In this document: positions 33,450-46,739 of the stretch, piece by piece
How the letters are laid out: each line of letters begins with the position of its first letter
How positions within the stretch are numbered: the first letter of the stretch is position 1
NCBI GenBank assembly: GCA_964036275.1
Contig: OZ038433.1
Coordinates: 25,093,485 to 25,157,484, forward strand
Length of the DNA: 64,000 nt
Direction of reading: 5' to 3'
DNA from: Litoditis marina
Taxonomy: Eukaryota > Nematoda > Chromadorea > Rhabditida > Rhabditidae
Notes under the pieces: model-generated
Databases searched by the model: none
Told to the model about the DNA's origin: nothing
Seen by the model: the letters and a program-made list of their open reading frames with translations, nothing else
Translations under genes and position numbers: made by a program

Positions 33450-33541
33450 CGTCGGCCGACAAATACTATCAAACCAGGCAAGTCAAATAAATAAAAAAAA
33501 CAAGGAAAATCGCAGTGAATATACATCTGAGTGAAAATAGG

Positions 33542-36500
33542 TCACACAGAAATCGATCCTTCTCTGAAGTCTGTCTTGCCAATCAATACATTGACCAAAG
33601 CACTATTTCCACGTTCATTCTGTTCGAGAGCCTGAAATCAGTAACCATTAGAAAACAAATGTAAATGTAGAATTTAGTTCCGCGTTGTCGAGGTTCGCTC
33701 TGTTTTTCAATTCAAAAGCCATTTTAGTTCGAGGCCAGTTTCAAAGATAAAATGTTATCTGATATAGGGGAAACTAGCATTCTTTTCTCGTCTCGACAGC
33801 TCCGCTGTGTTGTGAAGAGCACTTCCATCTACCTGTTTTTTTCGCATCCCAAAGCAGTTATACACTTGTACATATTAGTGTAAATATTCATAATACATCT
33901 GTTTAAAACAGTTTTAAAGGAAGTTTAAACTCTGGAGTGAGTCCTGTCGCCATAACAATGCAGCCCACGCCTATTTTCGAAGTGTCGTATCTATAACTGT
34001 AATACTTGGTTTCATTCTGTTTCGGAGATTTAATACGAAAAACAGAGTATGTCAAATTCTCACCTGCTTGAGAATATCATCTGTTGATTGAACGTTGTCA
34101 CCGCTAATTGTGGCTCCCCAGCCGCCCAGAGCCTTCGAAATATCATCGTAGCTGGTACGCTGGAAAAACGAAGGGAAATCAAAATACAGGTAGATCTTAT
34201 TGCTGATACAGTGTTCACAACTATAAACTCTGTTCACACTGTCACTTTCGGACCACTAAATAACCACTGCTAGCTCTACACTCAGAAAGATTTGCGCCAC
34301 TCCACTGCTATCAGCCAGTTGATAAAGCATTCACGTCGAAGAGACGCGGACCATCTCTCGTCTCTGACCAGTTTCTTCAAAATGACTGGCCAACTTTCTA
34401 GAAACTATCTATGCCGGCGGACTCAATTACACGTTCTTTCAAGGAAACAGTTGATGTTGGTGGAATGAAGGCTTCAAAACAAACATACGATACGATAATA
34501 TCAAGAACGTCATCCGCATCATAAAACTCGAACATCAATCAGTAAATATGAAATGAAGTGTGACCAACCGCCAGATCACACGCGACACTGCTCTTGAACA
34601 TCGGAACCTGCTCTCTGGCAATCTGAGTCCAGCACGCGTCGTTTCCAACGATACCTGAGATTACCAGAATAAAATAAATTGATGAAATCCACGACCCACG
34701 AGTTGACAACATCGCACCAATTCGAAAAAAAAACATATTGAAGGGTTCAGTTGTAGCCAACAGTTATATCTGCATACGTGTCATGCACTTCAGTCCATTT
34801 GGCTGCGCACATAGTTTATAGGAAAAACTTAAACCCAAAAATGGCATGATGTTGAAAAATGGTGATATCCTAACGGTACAGTTGAAAAAAAAGTTAAAGT
34901 TACCCCTGTTCTTCAAAGTTCCTTATGGAACTTGCAAGGGACAGACTCAGAGGGAAACTCTGTAGGACAGACTGAATTTGGCCTACCATCCCCATCCAGC
35001 CACGGAGCACCAGGGGAGGCTTCAACTTTCGTGCATTCTACTGCCAATTTATCGCCCACGAAGGGATGAATGCCTTGGTTTGGCAGTGATGGGGATCGAA
35101 CGTGTGACCCTTTGAGTGGTGGGTGGCGCCTAAACCACTACACCGTTCCATCACGTTGATAATACGGTTGATAATACGTCAAACTGACCAGTTACGGGTA
35201 ACTTGTGTCTTGTGAAGGTGTCGAACTCCATTATAGAATATCCGCAAGAGCCGTCACCCCAAAGAATGTAGACAGGACACTCTGGGTGAACCACCTGAAA
35301 TGCGTAATGTAAACCAGTAATTTGACTCGCATGGTTTACGACACTTTTTTACCTAACACCAAGAACAAGAAGTCCGCCTATTCCTCACGATAAAACCGGT
35401 CACGCCAAAATTAGAAATTAGACGAAAACCATTTTCTTCGAAAATGACTAGAGGTTTTGCAATTGTTTCGGCTATTTGAGGACATATTGCTGGAATGTTC
35501 CATTAACAAGATGCCCCAGGTTGATAATGCTATCTTTGTGAGAGTAAATCTTTTCAAAAAGTAATACACGGCTGAAACAGTTGCCGTAAAGGAACATTAT
35601 AAAATTTTTGAAGGTATAACGAATAACCTTAGCTCCGAGTGCGAATCCTCCCCCAACACCGAGGGTTCCGAATGCGCCGGGATCCAGCCATTGCAGGGGA
35701 CCGCGGGGTCGGACAATATAGGCAGCCGATCCCACGAAATCACCCCCATCTGCCACCAGAATAGCATTCTCTGGCAATTGCTGAAATAATTTCTAAGATA
35801 AAACCAGAAAAATGATACACATAACCATCTTCAGCAAACTTTCGCATCTGAACAAGTCCAATCTCAAGTTCGAACCCAGCTACTTTATTGCCTTCAAAAT
35901 TCACTGACACACTCAAAAAAGATATGTCCATACACCAGTAAGGTTCGACTAAGCGACAAAAAGTAATCCGTTTTCAGATGTAAACGCGTGAAAATTTAGG
36001 ATTTTTACAACAAAGTAGGCCGATTTTCATCTTTTCGGCTAAAAAGTAGTCTGTTTTTCGAACTTTTACGACTATTCGGACAACCTTGCTGGTGTATGGA
36101 TATGTCCAACAGCATTTATATAACTCTGAAGTACTCAACATATTTCACTCTGAGAAACACTCGCAACAAACCTTATCGAACTTGGCCAGGAAATTGAGCG
36201 GATTGAGGAAACCACCGGAAACTTCGTCTTGCATTTTCTTCAGATTAGACGCTTCCTTCTCCTGTTCACGAGTCCTCAATGTGGATACCCAATCAGATGG
36301 CACCGAATATCCCGACTGGAATATACACGTCGAAATAACACCGCCTCCACATTATTGCAAGGAATACGTAGACTGAGAAGTTATGTTAATAATGGTTATA
36401 CTTAGACATACAGCAGAAAGTTGTGACAAAATCACAAAATGATCCATTACGATACGTGAAACATGATAAATATGCGAAAAATGAGCACATTTTCTCGATA

Positions 36501-37767
36501 TTGACGAAAAGGTAATTGTTTTTCTTGCTTATCCGCCCACTTCATAGAAATATGCATACCTGTTTGACTTGCTGAGCCACCTGGACTAACGTTGAAGCAA
36601 CGTCAGCTTGGATAGACACATCAGAGTTCCAGAAAGCTTTCTCGTTCTGAAACACAACTGATGAAAAGTAACACAGTTTACAACAAATCACCCCAGTTGG
36701 TCAGTCTTTGTAGTTGATATCAGACAACAAGACTAACCAGAGTCAAGATAGATGGCAAAGGTTATACTCATTTTTACTCACTTCTCACATTTAGATCAAT
36801 CAAAAAATTACAACAACAACAGATCAACTCAAGAATCAGATTTAATCCCTAGCATCGAATCACGAGAAACCACTAAAAAATCGAGTTCGATGTAAGTCTA
36901 CAAGAAGTAGTGAACTGGTGAATGAATAATCGACAAAAAGTAAATCGATTACCTTGGTCAGCTGGCTCTTATTCCTGTTGATGGCAATGATTTTCGACGA
37001 TTTGGATAGGACTCGGCCATACGAAAGTCGGAAATCGCAGACGGTACCTGTTGGTGGAATATGAAAATGGGGAACATTCAGGTAGACATGTAAGACTCAC
37101 CAACCAATTCTCAAATCGTGCCAAAAACTTTTCCAAGTTAAAAACAAACCAGCGAGAATATACCCAACACACTCACGATTTCTCAGATAGTACTGAATAC
37201 AGTTAATCACATCTTGAAAACAAAAACATACCAGCAAGAATAGTCAGATCGGCTTCTTTCAGAGAATCTCGTCGATTTTGTCTCATTTGAATGGACGACT
37301 CTTTTCCGAGCAAACCACGAGCCATTCCACCTAGATACACGGGTACTCCCAGCGCCTGAAAACACCGAGAAAACATTGCAGCGCCCATTTTCACCAATAT
37401 CAGCTGTATGGAGTGACCTAATATTTCTTGTAGTTTAATCTCAAGACAGGCCACTATTCATGAGTTTCCAGAGAAAAATCAACCATCAACACCGTATAGG
37501 CTGGCTTTGGAAAGAGCGAACAATATTTCATATTCATATCAATCGAAAGAAAATTAGTCGCAAAAAGCCTTTTCGCTCACCATGACAGCGGCGACAAGTT
37601 CATCTGGCTTCACGGGAGGGAGGGTGGCCTGACTTCCGATCAGAAGAACTGGCTTCTTCGAGGCCTTGATCAGAGAGACTATTTGCGAGACCTGGAAAGG
37701 TTGAGTTCAAAAATGAAGGTAAGAAAGAAAGAGATCGAGAGAGAGAAAAAGCGACAGAGAGCGAAAG

Positions 37768-37841
<74 letters not shown>

Positions 37842-40800
37842 AGAGGTGGTAGGGGAAAGAGATGAAAGCAAAGAGAGAGAACATGATCGAGCAAGAGAAC
37901 CAAAGAGAGAGAGAGAGATGAGAGAATGAAAGAGAGAGAGAGAGAAACACGTGATAGAACATATCGCTAGAAGGATGAGAGGTTGATAAGCGTAATAACT
38001 CGAAAACCACATCTGTGTGTACCTGTTCGGATTGCGGCATGGGGATTGATGGAGGAATGGGAGTGATATCCTGAGGAAGCCAGGCCCCACCAAACTGACG
38101 GGAAACGTAGACACGAAGGTAGTAATTCAGAGCTTTCTGGAAAAAAAATAAACCCATTCTTCACTCGATTTTCCATCACATGTTCATACAACTACATCAT
38201 ACGCGTGACCTGATTTGAAGTTTATAGATACTCTTCTATTCGATCTTGGTCAACATAGGCAAAAGGAACGTTGATATTCAATGTCAATCAACGAGTTAAC
38301 CACAGTCCCATAAACTCAAACACCAACAGCTACGGCAAAATACAGGCACTTAGAAACTATTGAAGGGTTCTGATCCCCCATTCTTACCTGAATCAGTCCT
38401 TTAGCCTTGGGATTCTGTCCGATTTCCTTCAGAACTAGCTCATATGGGTACAAAACGTCGATAGGAAACTCGACAAACACTGGACCGGGGCATCCTGAGG
38501 TTGCGGCCTGAAAAAGAACATTTTCACTTTCAAGAACAAGACGGAATGTTGGAGAATTTCTCATGAGAAATTATTCATTCACGTGCGTCAAAATTAATGT
38601 TTTTTGAAGAATGTAACCCGACACCCGAGGCGATTTCCGCCTAGATCTCTAAATCTAACCTACTGTACCGACAATGAGTGAGACATAATGAGTGAGCGAC
38701 ACGTTCCGTTATAACCTATCTCCCTATCTGTTATGAATCCCAAATAAAAATAACCAACCTTTATCGCAGCCCTCAGAGTTGGGACAATATCACGAAGCCG
38801 ATCCACACGTGCCACGTATTTACACAGAGGACGGAACAGAACCATCTGGTCAATATCCTGAATATGATAACCAGTTAGTCACTGGTTGATTTGCGTATTT
38901 CACACGTGAATCAAAGTAATCACTCTTTGCTGGGGTCCACGATCAATCATGGTGGATATGTATTTTGCAGATAACAACTATTTGGGAATCACATCGAAAC
39001 TATCGTCAAAACTGTTCGCAACAAACAGTTGAATTTCCCTACTGTATATGAACAGCGGCTTGGCATATTGGCACATTGTATAATTATACATGATATCCTA
39101 TACTTGTTAAAATGTTGTCAAACAAAACGGTGAAATAGCAATCGTTTGAAGATTAAAAGACGAAACCACTTCGAAACAATAGAAGTAACTACCTGCAAAG
39201 CTCCTCTTCCCTTGAGAAGACTAGGAGCGGCTCCACCGAGCAGCAGCAGCGGACTCTCGGCCATTTGCGCATTCTTCACCGCGGTTATGGTGTTGGTCAG
39301 GCCAGGTCCGGCGGTCACGGCTTAAAACTCTCGTTATTATTCGGATTTACAGTGATTATATCCGTTTGACAGTGTATACCAAAAATCAAACCACTCCAAA
39401 TATAGGGCGGCATTGTTGGATAATTCATTGAAGCACTCGATTTTCATTAAATCAGGGTTCAGAACTACCTTACTTTTAGCAAAACGAGCCTTCATTAACT
39501 TTTCATTGTAGTTTGGTCACTCAGATAAAACACGAGATTTTCAATAAATTTTTGTAGACAACAAAGTCGCCTCATGTTATCACTCAGTCTAAGGACAAAC
39601 ATCCTTCTAGTATTGCACATTAACACAGCTCGCACAGTCAACCGTGAAACATTCCACTTTTAGAAAGAAACAGATAGAAACCTAAACACATTCATCGCTA
39701 CGTCTGAAGCATGAATAACTAGCTACTACAGAAAACCAGAAGCACAGAAACAGAATAATTTGTTGAACTATCACTCACCGGCAACTCCGATGGATTGCCT
39801 CAAACGCGCCACAGCATCAGCCGCAAAAACCGCGGTAACCTGAAAATGGATATTAAATTGATGGTCAGAAATTGATGGTCAGCCAAGACTCATGAACATA
39901 ACAGCAAACTTAGCTAGAATAGCCCGTTCGGAAAAAAGGCTGCTGTGAAACAAACGCATGGTGTTTGGTGTTATGCTCACAAAACAGAATACAGTAATCG
40001 GGACTTTGTTTCTTCGTTATAGATGATCTAGGTGAGCCGAAGAGTTAGATAACGCAGTGGAAACCTTTTTTGACAAAAAAACCCAATAACTACTAACGTA
40101 CCAACTGCAAACTTTCAAAATTGCGAGACATTAGACACATTGATGCATGACTATACACTGTAGATGTAAACTTGCAAAGAAACGAACCTCATGTCGAGTG
40201 TCGATAATGTTGATCCCCAGCTGTTCAGAAGCTACAAGAATAGGTGAAATATGACCACCAGCTAGAACGAACATCTCCTTCACATCATGTGCCTACAATA
40301 ACATAGTCTCAGTAGTAGATACTACCATTTACGAAGCCAAAGTAGGTCTGCGTCATAACTTCGCACACCCAGATTGGGTGTTGGAGTTGGAGGTTGGAGG
40401 GGGAACGTGCAAACCACGCTTAATAATGGAGCTCGTAGGTGGCTCGACGCTGAGTGTCAGTTAATATCTACATTTTGTAGTTTGTATTTTACGCCGCTTA
40501 CAGTTGGATCGAGGAGTTTTAAACATTTTTTGAAGAAAGAAGTTAGTTTCAGCCTTCTCCAGAAATCAGGAGTCCACATTTGTTCGAAATCAGACCATTA
40601 TAACTACTTTAGAGCTAAGCAAAGAGTTGATTGAATCAGACAAACGCAGATAATCCCACTTATGTGAAAGGAAAGTTTTGCCCGGTTTTCTGTCCAATAA
40701 TTTATGTATTTATGACTCTTAAGAGAGAAGAGTGCGGATCAGAGAAGAATTTCCTGCGTCACGCGAGGAAGACAAGACAAAGCTTAACGGCCAAATTTAC

Positions 40801-41691
40801 TATTTACTTTTCAGATTTCTGTTATCAAAATGTTGTGCATAACGCTCAGCTTTGTCCGTGGCTGCGTTCGCTCAACACACTAAATAACAACAACTACAAC
40901 TAATCAAAAGGGAAACCATTGAATTTACTAGCGAAACAATCATGAGCCACGAAAGGTATGCATAAAGACTTACCTTCAGTACAGCAGCGACCAATTCCCC
41001 GCCGTGCCTTGTGCACTTTTCATCGACCTGTAAGACATTATTATTATACATTTTAGAAGTTAGTATACAGCAAGCATACGAAATTGCCAAATAAGGATGG
41101 CTTAGTGCATCATGTATGAAATGACGAAAAAGTATGTTTTGTTTCTGATGTATTATAGAATCGTCCGAAATTCAAATTAAGAGTTTCAATTAAACCATCC
41201 ACATAGATAGCTGAAACCGCATAAATGTGATGGATAATAACGTAGGGCAACCAGGAAAACTCATTCAGAAATAAAACTCATTAAAGTATATCTCATTCAA
41301 AAATAAATCTCATTAAGTACATGAACGTAGAGAAAAGCAAAAATCAACTTTCAAATTTTTGGCATTTTTGAATTCCTGACTAAAAATAAGTTAATGAGTT
41401 TCAATTCTCAATGAGTTTTCCAGTAATGAGTTTTATTTCTGAATGAGTTTTCCTTGGTGCCATAACGTAGACCAAAAGTAATATGTAGCTGTTCAGATAC
41501 TTTACCCGTAAACAACGAGAGAGATTAGTGTTATTTCAGGCAAAACTTACCTGGAAAATATTAGACAGAAAAGTTTGTTTTCCACTGACGACCAGAGAGC
41601 ACACATTCTTCAATTCATCGACGCTTCGAATATCGAGAAGTTTCCATAATAAAAGTAGCAGGCATAGGCAGAAAATGATAAAAACTATCAT
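33542..41691 (-). CDS. HACL2 (ILVBL): ThDP-dependent 2-hydroxyacyl-CoA lyase 2 / acetolactate synthase-like
   Basis: Eighteen exons in gene order: 41691-41551, 41027-40974, 40292-40188, 39839-39779, 39320-39193, 38857-38759, 38507-38388, 38136-38023, 37691-37581, 37355-37232, 37047-36953, 36646-36560, 36315-36172, 35780-35628, 35294-35189, 34654-34569, 34159-34064 and 33631-33542. They sum to 1914 bp, a complete 637-residue protein, the length of animal ILVBL. An N-terminal membrane anchor (residues about 3-16) fits the known ER location. The catalytic Glu is in TRHE (E100) and the cofactor motif is GDG (525-527) with ND at 552-553. VTAGPGLTN and [14 protein letters not shown] are diagnostic. 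The human homologue cleaves 2-hydroxyacyl-CoA in fatty-acid alpha-oxidation; the plant and microbial relatives make acetolactate. Another ATG 13 codons upstream (41730) is possible; I prefer the one directly before the anchor. No break was seen. Confidence 0.96.
34910..35155 (-). mobile_element. tRNA-derived SINE, family 3
   Basis: On the minus strand, GTGTAGTGGTTTAGGCG (A-box-like) is followed by CGTTCGATCCC (B box), and then by an unrelated body. It lies in an intron of the HACL2-type gene, on the same strand. Confidence 0.65.
35551..35601 (+). mobile_element. Tail fragment of SINE family 1
   Basis: It shares AGTAATACACGGCTGAAA and AGTTGCCGTAAA with the tail of the full copy at 23603-23862; no head is present. 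Confidence 0.65.
37725..37945. repeat. (GA)n-rich microsatellite
   Basis: Long GAGAGA runs broken by AAA sit in the intron between exons 8 and 9 of the HACL2-type gene. The Ser-Leu-rich frames on the minus strand are trivial products of it. Confidence 0.95.
41246..41461. mobile_element. Inverted-repeat MITE with a 9-bp target duplication
   Basis: Ends GGCAACCAGGAAAACTCATT and its inverse (AATGAGTTTTCCTTGGTGCC) enclose repeats of AAACTCATT. The perfect 9-bp direct repeat ATAACGTAG flanks it (41237-41245 and 41462-41470). It lies in the first intron of the HACL2-type gene. The 8-9 bp duplication points to the hAT or Mutator superfamilies. Confidence 0.85.
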
Positions 41692-44394
41692 TCTGGAACT
41701 AATCTGATTGTAAAATCGTAAATAACACAACTATTGCAAAAAAAGAGACGTTGAGTAAATAAAACAAACGGAAAACCCGCTATATTGATTGAGTAAATGA
41801 CAGTTGGTTTTTATTACGTTGGACGCGTTGCGGCTGCAAAAGTGAGAATGGGCCAAACTTTTAAAGGTTTCGGGCATTGTCATATTATGTTATGACAACT
41901 TAACATTTTGAACTAAGAACTAACCACAAAGAAACCAGGTTCAAACGGGAAAAATAAGAACAATACGCATTTTCAATCCAACTTCTTAATAGTCATGAGA
42001 GGAAACATAATATTGAAAAGAAAAGGCAATATGTACATGTCGTATCTTGGTCTCCCTTGAGATGTTTGATAAGAGCTGAACGTATGATTAAACTATAGTT
42101 TTGGTTCTATAATATTGGGTGCATTCAGCGAAACATCTGATCACTGAAGTTGATGAGAGTTACTGATCGAATCATTTTTGTAATGTGATTTCTATGCATA
42201 GCCATACGACTTTCCACCGGAAAAACGGGATCACACTACAAAAACGAAAAGGTAGGGCTAGAAAAGGCCAGGTGTATACGTAATGACTTTCTCTGGAGAA
42301 ATCAAAATCCTATACACCTGGTAAAATTGTTTTGCTCAAAGAACACGGTAAACAAATATCTAACATGCTGGTGATGGGAGAAACATGTATTGATTTCGAT
42401 TGTAAATAGAATTTATCGGGGATTTGGGGTCGAAGTCCACCAAGGTCGAGAGGCGATCTGACATAGAATGATAACATCAGTTCGGATATTTTATCACAGT
42501 ATTGTAGATATGGCGATTTCGACAAAGCGTAGTGTTGATGATTCAGAGATTAAAAATACCTCATTACGATGAGTGAGTAAGATGAAGTCGGAAAGGTGAG
42601 AAGAAAAACGTGGAAAAGAAAAAACAACGTCACGAATTTAACGCTTTACTAATTATTCGCTCAAAATGGCAAGTATGAAACAATATCGAGATAGTTGCTC
42701 TAGTAGTTTCTCAGCGTGCCGGAATTTCGGTTCAAAAGTTCAACTGACTAACATTATATGTCTATTCATTTTCCATTAATTTACCTCATCCACAAAATGT
42801 AACTCGTAATCTAATTTTCTTTCCCGTTCAAAACCACCAGGGGGAATGAAATCTCTGAGTTCCCTCCGAAAAAAATAGTCCGCAGCCCGATTCGCTGCAG
42901 AACAGTTTCTCACCAAGAGCCTGTTCTAGTGGGATTTCAGTTCAGTAGTGCCAGTTCGCGGGAAATTTTTCCCGATAGCAACAAGGATTTAGTTCATTAT
43001 CGAGTTACGGATATCAGCAAAAATACTGATATATATGCCTTCGACAAATTTCACAAATACAAAATTAACTATTTCAATCAGGTTTCGTCGAGTGGAACTC
43101 TTCGGAAAAGTTGTAATATTTTCTTACGTATATGCATTCCAATGGCTGAACAAAAGCAATGGAATGAAGTTGAAGTTCTCAGTAAATTAGAGAATGATGA
43201 GGATAACTCAATCTAAATTGGTTCTATTCCGGTCCGTCTTTAACCGAATTGAGGTCTTGTAAATATTGCCCGAGGTGCAATCAATATTTTATGAAACGTC
43301 CTGAATTACATTTGAACCTGTATTTGTACACACATTCAATAAAAAATTCTGCGAATTTTCATCTCATTACTTTATCAACTCTCAACATTGATTTCAAATT
43401 TTGTAATTTATACGTACCGGTTCTAACAACCAGTTTACGTTGTACATATTCTTCCTTATCTGTGCTGGAAACTGATTGGACGTGCACTGATCGGATACAA
43501 AAAGATACGGACGTGGTGCCCATAAACGTACCAGTAATTGTTCATTGTTCTAGTCACAGAAGACTGCAGTACAATGAAGATGCAAAGAGTGTACAAAGAT
43601 TGACTAACATCATGCTGAAATGCAGAGATATTCTCAATCCCGGAGGTTGAGGATAACGTTGCGTTTGAAACCACGTGCGTACCTTTCAGTTACAGCTGGA
43701 TGCGGCGTTAATTATGTTACAACGTTCAGAAATTATTTGTTCTTATTTGATGGTAAGAACCTCATTAGAAACCAGACAGATTCCAATGAATTCGTCTTCA
43801 ACTTCAATACAAAATTCAGATTAAAATTCAGCAGCCTGTTCCGCCTCTCCTACCTTGCCCATCAACCTTGTTTTCTACAATAACTAGAATAACCAGATCA
43901 GCACCAAAATGCTCTCGACCCATTGTAGAGTGAATGTTATTCAAAACTGAAAGGGATGTTGATGTTCCTACTTTGTCCTTTGTTCGTGAAGACAGTTCCG
44001 GAGGTAATATAAACCATCCAATTGATAAGAAATGTCTGTTGAGTCCCGTGCTGCACGTAAAGAAGTAAACTGTCTCATTTACTACTTATGCCAGTGGCGT
44101 TTTGTCCCTTGCAAACTGACAACTCTCAGTTATTTTTCTTTCACTCAAAGAATATTGTTCAAACAATATTATATTATTCTGATAGTCCCCGTAAAACCTA
44201 TGAAATCCGTAAGAAAAACAAGATGCAGTTTTATTATTGGTTTATTTCTTCTTCGTAAGCTTTCTGTTTCAGCCAACCGGTCCCTCCCAAGTGTCTTTCA
44301 CCAGGAAAACTTCTAGACCGTTGTTTCATACAACTTTTTTTTGCAATTGTTGCTCAGGCCAAGACGCAGTGACCTACTTTAACTAACTTTGCAG
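41692..44394. other. Intergenic stretch with unassigned open frames
   Basis: It separates the HACL2-type gene (starting leftward) from the saposin-like gene (starting rightward). Positions 41700-42900 show nothing definite; 42900-44320 hold a run of plus-strand open frames listed separately. Confidence 0.5.
42929..44316 (+). pseudogene. Cluster of plus-strand open frames, possible decayed gene
   Basis: Frames at 42929-43216, 43249-43650, 43620-43883 and 44032-44316 follow one another on the same strand. The composition of the first two looks protein-like: mixed charge, with a CKYCPRC pair of Cys pairs at the start of the second. I found no clear splice chain joining them and recognise no family. 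They could be remains of a gene or transposon, or chance. Confidence 0.25.
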
Positions 44395-45550
44395 ATGAAG
44401 TCCGTATTCGTCTTCGCAATCACTGTGCTGTGCGTGTCTGCCATCGCATTCATCCCACTGAAGACAGCTAACGTGGTGAGTACTAAGATTAGATTATGAA
44501 CTAGTTTATTGATTCTCCACAAAAAAAGTGACTTACGAATTAGGTTATTCTTCATCGTGCTTCCTTCTCAGAGGTAGGAAAGTCTCTTGTGCGAAATTTC
44601 TCTAAACGTGGGAATTGGGAAAAAGTGAGTTAGATACTATAGTTCAGATTAACCGCGATAACAAACTTATTTAATAACAATTATACTTATCCTCTCACCC
44701 TGGCAGCATAATGATTGCTACCAGCTACATTTGCTACCATCGAAGACATTGTATGACATTCTATAACATAATACCACAGATTGTTTGCGTTTATCGCATA
44801 GAACGCTCATGTTTTCTAGGAAACGGAAACTTTTGGATGTTTGATCCGAATGTTTAGAAAACAATCACAAAGTTTTTTGGCGGTATCTGCCTTGCAATGA
44901 AACAACATCATGGTGGACGCTGGTATGAAAGAAAAAGCTGGTAATTTGATTTGGTTATATACTTGAGCTAGTCAAAACATTTGTGAGTTTGCAGGCCGAA
45001 TGTCTCATGTGCGAAGACGCTGTGCTGAAAGTTGAACAACTGATGGAGAACGACGAGCCTGACATTGATAAGGTTAGTTGTCAGATCAAAACATCGGGAT
45101 CGGACAACATACACCGTGGTGGCTTGCTTCGGAAAAAGCGCACGTTAAGGGTTGGCTCTTCTCAAAGCAAGTCTGCACTGTGCACTATCCTGCCGTGTTA
45201 TTAGTTTTATCTCACTGCCTTTCAGTTAGAATTTGTGAAGCGTGTTTTGGTACTAGGGTTGTTAACCGAGTTGAAAGTTTCGAGTTTTTCGAGTTTCGAG
45301 TTTTTCGAGTTTATTTCGAGTTTTTCGAGTTCGAGTTTTTTTTAACAACCCTAATTGCTATCGAACTGCAACGAAAGTGTCAGTGTTTCAGAAAATGACC
45401 GCCTGGTGCCACACTCTCGGACGTGGTTTCATCGAGCAGTCGTGTGTGAAAATGATCGACGAGTACATCGACGTCATCATCCAAGGAATCGTGGACAAGA
45501 AGGGACCCAACGTCATCTGCCAGGAAATTCACATGTGCAAGAAAGAATGA
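44395..45550 (+). CDS. Secreted saposin-like protein (caenopore type)
   Basis: Three exons, 44395-44475, 44995-45072 and 45392-45550, give 105 residues. Residues 1-18 are a clear signal peptide (MKSVFVFAITVLC...). The mature part is one saposin-B domain with six Cys in the family spacing: CLMC, then WCHTL, SCVKMID, and IC...MC near the end. Exon boundaries are all in phase 0. Nematode proteins of this type (spp genes) are gut or secretory peptides that bind lipids and permeabilise bacterial membranes in digestion and defence; whether this one forms pores cannot be told from sequence. Its second intron carries a short hAT-like minisatellite element and a dispersed repeat. AATAAA follows 42 bases after the stop. 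Confidence 0.92.
45254..45353. mobile_element. hAT-like element with TCGA minisatellite, 100 bp
   Basis: It runs from TAGGGTTGTTAACCGAG to TTTAACAACCCTA with (TTTTTCGAG)n between. The flanking 8-mers match at only 5 of 8, so it is old or the duplication has decayed. It lies in the last intron of the saposin-like gene. Confidence 0.75.
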
Positions 45551-45592
45551 TTCATTAATGAACATGTTACTTGAAACAACTATGTTTAACGA

Positions 45593-45598
45593 AATAAA
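45593..45598 (+). terminator. AATAAA polyadenylation signal
   Basis: It follows the stop of the saposin-like gene at a suitable distance. Confidence 0.65.
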
Positions 45599-46739
45599 AT
45601 GAACATAAACAGCTAAGCGAAACTAAACACATTGAAACTAATAATCGAGAAGCGCCACTTACAACGTTTCAGGAGAAAGCATACCAATGCAGTTGTGTTT
45701 GCTGGCAACATTGAGAAAATAATAGAGTTTGCTGGTGGTGTGTTCTCTTTTCATGGAAGTACAGCACGGTAAACACTGATATCACAGTTTTTTTACATCA
45801 AAACTTTGGATTTCAAAAAAACAACTGAGAATTTGAACTTGTTTCTTTGAGAATGTCCTCGAGCTGGTGATAACAGTTTAGCACAAGTTCCACATACGCT
45901 TCTCACAATCATTTCTTCTGTAATATAGAAACGAGCCGAAACGAAAATTTGAGGGTGCGCTCTTTCCCAAATGGGCCTATACGGTGTATGTTCTACCATC
46001 CAGAGTACGTATGCTAGAAGATCCCGACCACTTCATCCCATCCTGCGTCTCTCGATCTGCCTTACTATTTCTTGTCTCTTACATCCTGTCGGGATGTAAG
46101 AGCCGAGAAATAGCGTATGTTTGAGGAGACGCAGGAAGGGATGAAGGTGCCGGGATCTTCTAGCATACGTACTCAGCTGTGTTTGTAGTTTTATCCAGTT
46201 GCTTTTGTCGGTTGAAACTCGTAAATCATGTCCTGCGTCGAGATCAATCTACAGCTGATGTAGTTTGATCTCGACGAAACAAAGGTATTGGGCCATATTG
46301 GAGAAAATACCATGCCATGTATCCATTTCATTCAATTGTAACTCAATACAGTTTCGGGGTTGTATTACACCGGGCCTGTTCGATTGGAGAGATGAAGAAC
46401 AGAAACCTCACATATTAGGCTATTTGTTTGAATACAATATATTTGTGTCACTAGGACGTTTTGGATGTTATAGTTAAAGTGCTCAGCAAACGATAAACTC
46501 AAAAATCGTTTTACTGACCACATTAATAAAACTTGAAACATTACACTGTTCTGTAATATCCATACAAACGTCTGAAGTTCACGTATAACCACAGTAATAA
46601 TTCTAAGTTATCGTAAACAAGTTAATTTTTCTGCAAATGAAACAAATTGTCGTTGATTGATCAACGACTCGCATGTGTCTGTTTACGTTTAGGTGGCAAT
46701 TCATGTAAACTCTCCAATTGTCGATTCGAATCATCAGAA
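45599..46739. other. Intergenic stretch
   Basis: It holds a palindromic element (46003-46173) and a copy of the dispersed GTAGTTTGATC hairpin (46180-46265). No coding exon was seen. Confidence 0.6.
46003..46173. mobile_element. Palindromic MITE, AGTACGTATGCTAGAAGATC ends
   Basis: Arms of about 70 bp are inverted copies, including GCGTCTC / GAGACGC and GGGATGTAAGAG. CAG flanks both sides. A fragment of the same end lies at 25455-25483. Confidence 0.8.

Noticed and set aside
35100..35160. A tRNA gene on the minus strand
   Set aside because: A and B boxes are present but stems do not pair and a non-tRNA body follows; better read as a SINE.
37600..38157. 185-codon minus-strand frame rich in Ser-Leu
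   Set aside because: It merges real exons 8 and 9 of the HACL2-type gene with the GA microsatellite of the intron between them; splice sites on both sides remove the Ser-Leu part.
43500..43570. VIVHCS resembling a tyrosine phosphatase active site
   Set aside because: The catalytic CxxxxxR loop does not follow (HCSSHRRL lacks Gly residues and correct spacing), and no other phosphatase motif is nearby.
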